Positions 5,703 to 7,712 of a stretch of 7,712 nt of DNA are shown here, piece by piece. The position numbers and the translations under genes were made by a program. Numbering within the stretch: the first letter of the stretch is position 1; every line of letters begins with the position of its first letter. The notes below the pieces were generated by a model, which searched no databases, had not been told where the DNA came from, and worked only from the letters and a program-made list of their open reading frames with translations. Origin of the DNA: JBIICS01 sp044238735 (GTDB taxonomy: Bacteria; Bacteroidota; Bacteroidia; UBA4408); contig JBIICS010000133.1 in NCBI GenBank assembly GCA_044238735.1, positions 1 through 7,712 of the forward strand, given 5' to 3'.

Positions 5703-6386
5703 TTGATTAATCCTTACCAAGAGCTTGTAAAAGCTGAAAACAAAGCCAAACATTTATTTAGCGAAATAGAAAAACGTCGGTTAATAAAACCTGGATTAAC
5801 AGAACAACAGGTCAATAATCACATTTACAATCTTGCTTTTGAACTTTTTGGAATTGAAAAATACTGGCACAAACGAATAGTAAGAAGCGGGAAAAACACC
5901 CTTTTTCCATACGACGAAAACCCACCTAACTTAACTATAGTTGAAAATGATATCGTTTTTATTGATTTTGGACCCATTTTTGAAAATTGGGAAGCCGACT
6001 TTGGTAAAACATACGTTTTGGGTAATGATTCCCTTAAAACTAAATTAATGAGGGATGTAGAACTGGCCTGGCATGAAGGCTCTACTTTTTACAACAAACA
6101 TAAACTTGAAATTACAGGGCAGGATTTCTTTAATTATACAATAGATCTATGTAATAAATACGGTTGGAAATTTGGTAACGAACATTGCGGACATCTGGTT
6201 GGCAATTTCCCACATCAGAAAATAATGGGTGAAAAACTATTAAATTACATTCATCCTCAAAATCACCAAAAAATGTCGAATCCAGATATAGTTGGAAATG
6301 AACGCTATTGGATTTATGAGATTCATTTTATTGATGAAGAAAATCAAATAGGTGGTTTTTTTGAGCAACTTTTACCCTGTTTATAA
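5703..6386 (+). CDS. M24-family metallopeptidase-like protein (Xaa-Pro aminopeptidase/methionine aminopeptidase fold)
   Basis: The 227-residue protein is a single 'pita-bread' domain without the N-terminal domain of full-length aminopeptidase P. The five metal ligands expected of M24 enzymes can be placed: Asp88 in FIDFGP, Asp99 in WEADFGKT (the usual spacing of 11), His164 in CGHLVGN, Glu206 in IYEIHF and Glu221 in GFFEQ. His56 in YWHKR could be the substrate-binding histidine. A catalytically competent dinuclear metallo-hydrolase is therefore likely, but its substrate is unknown. No signal peptide is present, so it is cytoplasmic. The start is unusual: there is no ATG in frame near the N-terminus, and the first usable codon after the MORN-gene stop is TTG at 5703, giving an N-terminus (xINPYQELVKAENKA) that I believe matches relatives in other Bacteroidota. 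With only 3 bp between the genes, translation is probably coupled to that of the MORN gene. Confidence 0.82.
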   Translation: MINPYQELVKAENKAKHLFSEIEKRRLIKPGLTEQQVNNHIYNLAFELFGIEKYWHKRIVRSGKNTLFPYDENPPNLTIVENDIVFIDFGPIFENWEADFGKTYVLGNDSLKTKLMRDVELAWHEGSTFYNKHKLEITGQDFFNYTIDLCNKYGWKFGNEHCGHLVGNFPHQKIMGEKLLNYIHPQNHQKMSNPDIVGNERYWIYEIHFIDEENQIGGFFEQLLPCL

Positions 6387-6402
6387 GCCTTTCAAGCCAT
6401 TT

Positions 6403-6436
6403 TGTCAGTGAAAATTATTCTGGCATTTTTGTTGAA
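6403..6436 (+). promoter_or_regulatory. Sigma-54-like -24/-12 promoter with upstream TGTCAG half-site, ahead of htpG
   Basis: TGGCAT at 6421-6426, five bases, then TTGAA at 6432-6436 match the sigma-54 layout TGGCAy-N5-TTGCw. The spacing from GG to the -12 G is correct, and only the C after that G is missing. TGTCAG (6403-6408) and CTGGCA (6420-6425) also form an imperfect inverted repeat across 11 bp. No TAnnTTTG element is seen in this gap. The predicted start is near 6446, leaving a leader of about 75 nt. Confidence 0.45.
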
Positions 6437-6455
6437 AATAACCAAACTCATAATT

Positions 6456-6476
6456 GGTGATGAAAAAGTCATCAAC
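6456..6476. repeat. Short dyad in the htpG leader
   Basis: GGTGATGA (6456-6463) and TCATCAAC (6469-6476) are inverted repeats with one mismatch around AAAAG; the inner six bases pair perfectly. It could be an operator or a small mRNA hairpin about 45 nt before the start codon. It does not match the CIRCE element bound by HrcA. Confidence 0.4.
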
Positions 6477-6490
6477 GACTATTAAATTAT

Positions 6491-6514
6491 TAAACTAATA
6501 AACTAATAAACTAA
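6491..6514 (+). repeat. Three perfect tandem copies of TAAACTAA before the htpG start
   Basis: The 8-bp unit TAAACTAA occurs three times without interruption (6491-6498, 6499-6506, 6507-6514). A decayed fourth copy, TAAATTAT, lies at 6483-6490. Six bases (AAAGGT) separate the array from the ATG. The array gives an unstructured A-rich leader, and every copy includes TAA triplets. Confidence 0.85.
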
Positions 6515-6520
6515 AAAGGT

Positions 6521-7712
6521 ATGCAAACAGGTAAGATTAACGTACAAACCGAGAACATTTTTCCGATTATTAAAAAATTTCTTTATTCGGATCATGAGAT
6601 ATTTTTAAGAGAGTTGGTGTCTAATGCGGTTGATGCTACAAAAAAACTTCAAGCACTCTCTTCTCTTGGTGAGTTTAAAGGTGAAATTGGTGAAACAACA
6701 ATAGAAATTTCGGTAAACAAAGATTCAAAAACCATAAGTATTAAAGATCGAGGTATTGGTATGACTTCAGAAGAAGTTGAAAAATACATTAATCAAATTG
6801 CATTTTCGGGAGCTGAAGAATTTGTTCAAAAATATAAAGACAAAACAGAAGCAAATTTAATTGGGCATTTTGGATTGGGTTTTTATTCCGCCTTTATGGT
6901 TGCTGCGAAAGTAGAATTATATACGAAGTCTTTTAAAGATGGAAGTGATGCTGTTAAATGGGAATGCGACGGCAGCCCAAATTTCACACTAACCAAAACA
7001 GATAAAGCAGACCGCGGAACCGAAATTATTCTCCACATTGCAGAAGACTCACTTGAGTTTAACGACAATTTTAAAATAAAATCCTTACTAGAAAAATATT
7101 GTAAATTTTTACCGGTTGAAATTAAATTTGAAGATGCGGTAATTAATAATCCTAACCCCGCCTGGACAAGAAAGCCTAGCGATTTAAACGACGAAGATTA
7201 CAAGAAATTTTATCAGGAACTTTATCCATTTGCCGAAGAACCCTTATTTAATATCCACTTAAATGTAGATTATCCTTTTAATTTAACGGGTATTTTATAT
7301 TTTCCTAAACTGAAAAAGAATTTCGAAATTCAAAAAAATAAAATTCAGCTCTATTGTAATCAGGTTTTCGTAACTGACAGTGTAGAAGGTATTGTACCTG
7401 ATTTTCTTACATTGTTGCATGGTGTTTTAGATTCGCCGGACATTCCACTTAATGTTTCGCGCAGCTATTTGCAAAGCGATGGTAATGTGAAGAAAATCTC
7501 CTCTCATATTACCAAAAAAGTGGCAGATAAGTTAGAAGAATTATTTAAAAAAGATAGAGCTGATTTTGAAAAAAAATGGGACGATATCAAAGTTTTCATA
7601 GAATACGGAATGATTACCGATGATAAATTTTACGAGAGAAGTTCTAAATTTTCTCTAATAAAAAGCACTTCGGGCACTTATCACACATTTGAAGAATATG
7701 CTGAAAAAATTA
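6521..7712 (+). CDS. htpG: Molecular chaperone HtpG (Hsp90), 3'-truncated by window edge
   Basis: The frame stays open from the ATG at 6521 to the window end, 397 codons of a protein expected to be about 600-630 residues. The N-terminal GHKL ATPase domain is intact. Glu31 and Asn35 lie in FLRELVSNAVDA (28-39), Asp76 in DRGIGM (76-81), and GHFGLGFYS at 115-123 forms the lid glycine motif. The middle domain follows from about residue 200, with Arg314 in NVSRSYLQ, the arginine that contacts the ATP gamma-phosphate in this family. The rest of the middle domain and the C-terminal dimerization domain lie beyond the edge. HtpG is a cytoplasmic ATP-driven folding chaperone, usually stress-induced. 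Its own 134-bp upstream gap carries a sigma-54-like site, a dyad and a tandem repeat, so it is probably not co-transcribed with the M24 gene. Confidence 0.97.
   Translation, partial: MQTGKINVQTENIFPIIKKFLYSDHEIFLRELVSNAVDATKKLQALSSLGEFKGEIGETTIEISVNKDSKTISIKDRGIGMTSEEVEKYINQIAFSGAEEFVQKYKDKTEANLIGHFGLGFYSAFMVAAKVELYTKSFKDGSDAVKWECDGSPNFTLTKTDKADRGTEIILHIAEDSLEFNDNFKIKSLLEKYCKFLPVEIKFEDAVINNPNPAWTRKPSDLNDEDYKKFYQELYPFAEEPLFNIHLNVDYPFNLTGILYFPKLKKNFEIQKNKIQLYCNQVFVTDSVEGIVPDFLTLLHGVLDSPDIPLNVSRSYLQSDGNVKKISSHITKKVADKLEELFKKDRADFEKKWDDIKVFIEYGMITDDKFYERSSKFSLIKSTSGTYHTFEEYAEKI

Noticed and set aside
6491..6514. CRISPR-like or integration-site repeat
   Set aside because: The units are 8 bp and contiguous without spacers, and there is no integrase or cas gene.
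6883..7068. Minus-strand open frame inside htpG
   Set aside because: It is antisense to conserved Hsp90 sequence and has no recognisable features.

Overview
The window looks like a piece of a Bacteroidota chromosome. The DNA is AT-rich and the start regions are A-rich with weak or absent Shine-Dalgarno sequences. One promoter-like site matches the Bacteroidota -7 element (TAnnTTTG). The gene content agrees: a PorT-type type IX secretion protein next to menaquinone methyltransferase, signal peptides cleaved before Gln, and a YwqK/MORN-type repeat protein. The genus cannot be told from the sequence. Nothing in the window indicates a phage, transposon, CRISPR array or defence island. It reads as a core, housekeeping-type region.

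Layout. (1) 1-697, plus strand: the 3' end of an Nramp-type metal transporter gene whose product carries a universal stress protein (Usp) domain at its C-terminus. (2) 715-3203, minus strand: a tight cluster transcribed in the order PfkB-type heptose kinase, then ubiE/menG, then porT, with gaps of 7 and 19 bp. It converges on the transporter gene. (3) 3306-4625, minus strand: a YciO/TsaC-family gene and a small transaldolase gene, separated by a clear intrinsic terminator. (4) 4667-4764, minus strand: the signal recognition particle RNA (about 98 nt, small bacterial type) with a good promoter-like element just upstream and a U-rich 3' end. (5) 4884-6386, plus strand: a secreted MORN-like repeat protein followed, in the same reading frame after a single stop codon, by an M24-fold peptidase-like gene that seems to start with TTG. 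(6) 6521 to the right edge, plus strand: the 5' two-thirds of htpG (Hsp90), with an unusual leader that holds a sigma-54-like -24/-12 site, a short dyad and a 3 x 8-bp tandem repeat.

The genes do not form one pathway. They cover metal uptake, menaquinone synthesis, envelope sugar activation, type IX secretion, tRNA-modification-like chemistry, pentose-phosphate metabolism, protein targeting and protein folding. I found no convincing new system. The most useful leads are the htpG control region, the in-frame MORN/M24 junction with a TTG start, the Nramp-Usp fusion, the YciO-type active-site changes, and residues that mark the 'fructose-6-phosphate aldolase' homologue as a transaldolase.
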